Shown here: in pieces, positions 63,409-64,000 of the stretch
Position numbering within the stretch: position 1 is the first letter of the stretch
Layout of the letters: the number at the start of each line of letters is the position of its first letter
From: Pimelobacter simplex
Lineage (GTDB): Bacteria > Actinomycetota > Actinomycetes > Propionibacteriales > Nocardioidaceae
NCBI GenBank assembly: GCA_016803235.1
Contig: JADCLI010000022.1
Location: 1-64,000, forward strand
DNA length: 64,000 bases
Direction of reading: 5' to 3'
The notes under the pieces: generated by a model
The model's input: only the letters and a program-made list of their open reading frames with translations
What the model was told of the DNA's origin: nothing
The model's database searches: none
Made by a program: the position numbers and the translations under genes

Positions 63409-64000
63409 ATGGAACTGGATGTCGAGCGCCGAGATGTCGTGGTCCCCGTGCGGGTCGATCCGCTCGGGATCGACGGGCCGACACCGGGGCAGGCACGTGG
63501 GCCCCGGTGGCGTCGTACGCCGGGCCCCGGGCTCTTCGTCCCGTCGTCGGTGCCCGTCGACAGCGGGTTCCAGCGCATCGTCGAGGCGGTCGCGGGAGCT
63601 CCCGAGGGCTCGGGAGCCACCGGCTGGGCGGCTCTGCACTGGCAGCGCGCTCGCTGGTTCACGGGCCGCACCGCCCACGGTGATCCCCTGCCCGTGCCGC
63701 TGGCCCTCGGTGACACCGCGCACCTTGCTCCACGTGCCGGAGTCCAGCTGCACCGGGACTGGCTGTTCGACGGCGACATCATCCACGTCGACGGCCTGCC
63801 CATCACCCGCGCCGAGCGCTCCATCTGCACAGCGGCCCTGCGTGCCCGCTCCCTCGAGGACACCGTCCGCATCATCTGCATGGCGATGGCCGACGACCTC
63901 GCCAGCCTCAGCGAGCTCCGTTCCTACGCTGCCCGCATCAAGGGCCGACCGCACACCCGCCGTCTCAACGACGCGATCGAGCTGTCCGACGAGAACATCT
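63409..64000 (+). CDS. Unrecognised actinobacterial protein, 5' part cut by the window edge
   Basis: At least 197 aa, open to the right edge. Begins MELDVERRDVVVPVRVDPLG. Arg/Pro-rich middle, then LPITRAERSICTAALRARSLEDTVRIICMA, a pattern seen in actinobacterial proteins that end in a DUF559/Vsr-like nuclease domain or relate to AbiEi-like antitoxins. The C-terminal domain that would decide is outside the window. Codon usage fits the neighbours. Ribosome site weak. Confidence 0.6.
   Translation, partial: MELDVERRDVVVPVRVDPLGIDGPTPGQARGPRWRRTPGPGLFVPSSVPVDSGFQRIVEAVAGAPEGSGATGWAALHWQRARWFTGRTAHGDPLPVPLALGDTAHLAPRAGVQLHRDWLFDGDIIHVDGLPITRAERSICTAALRARSLEDTVRIICMAMADDLASLSELRSYAARIKGRPHTRRLNDAIELSDENI

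Overview
The window is very GC-rich and densely packed, with frequent GTG and TTG starts, many 4-bp stop/start overlaps and many leaderless-looking promoters. Gene content points to a high-GC actinomycete, most likely a Nocardioides-type member of the Propionibacteriales. Supporting markers are an actinobacterial-type DapD, the sigE-rseA-htrA module with a divergent O-methyltransferase, a 180-kDa-class NAD-glutamate dehydrogenase, an actinobacterial ileS T-box, DUF3117, WS/DGAT and a 13E12/DUF222 HNH gene. The genus is inferred; no database search was run.

Layout. (1) 1-741: end of a frameshifted DUF222/HNH gene. (2) 799-11437: a phospho-signalling island. A TerY-like vWA protein, a PP2C phosphatase and an unusual kinase with a zinc ribbon resemble a TerY-P triad. 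They sit with an FHA-FHA-TM-trypsin protease, a second kinase, a membrane protein, an odd two-Rossmann flavoprotein, a 4-TM protein and a zinc-ribbon/FHA protein. (3) 11441-12726: a Fic protein with a winged-helix tail, read from a promoter covered by a perfect 14-bp-arm palindrome. (4) 12723-16757: CPA2 antiporter and ABC exporter. (5) 16812-31488: large glutamate dehydrogenase, divergent from a PucR regulator and a six-gene, largely translationally coupled operon (ALDH, NCS1 permease, flavin amine oxidase, second ALDH, CaiB CoA-transferase, glutaryl-CoA dehydrogenase). This looks like an amine-to-glutaryl-CoA catabolic route. (6) 31527-38285: tandem DUF2505 genes, WS/DGAT, a lipoprotein/polytopic membrane pair, orphan CpaE- and CpaB-like genes and a small excisionase-type DNA-binding protein. 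(7) 38314-47553: envelope-stress module (htrA, anti-sigma, sigE, O-methyltransferase), acyl-ACP desaturase, pepA, DUF3117, DivIVA-like, LOG, dapE and a secreted protein. Much of this parallels the Mycobacterium tuberculosis Rv1201c-Rv1223 neighbourhood. (8) 47795-51293: ileS with a T-box leader. (9) 51293-63244: DinB, thioesterase, lipoprotein, dapD, a secreted wall-active-looking protein, TPR regulator/cupin, dapC-fdxC with a 27-bp palindrome, GNATs, iron-permease-family protein, cbs and an SGNH hydrolase. (10) 63245-64000: a 15-bp-arm inverted repeat and the start of an unrecognised gene cut by the window edge.

No tRNA, rRNA, CRISPR array, transposase or prophage gene was seen. The strongest candidate for an undescribed system is the phospho-signalling island at 799-11437. 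The Fic/self-operator unit and the amine-to-glutaryl-CoA operon come next.
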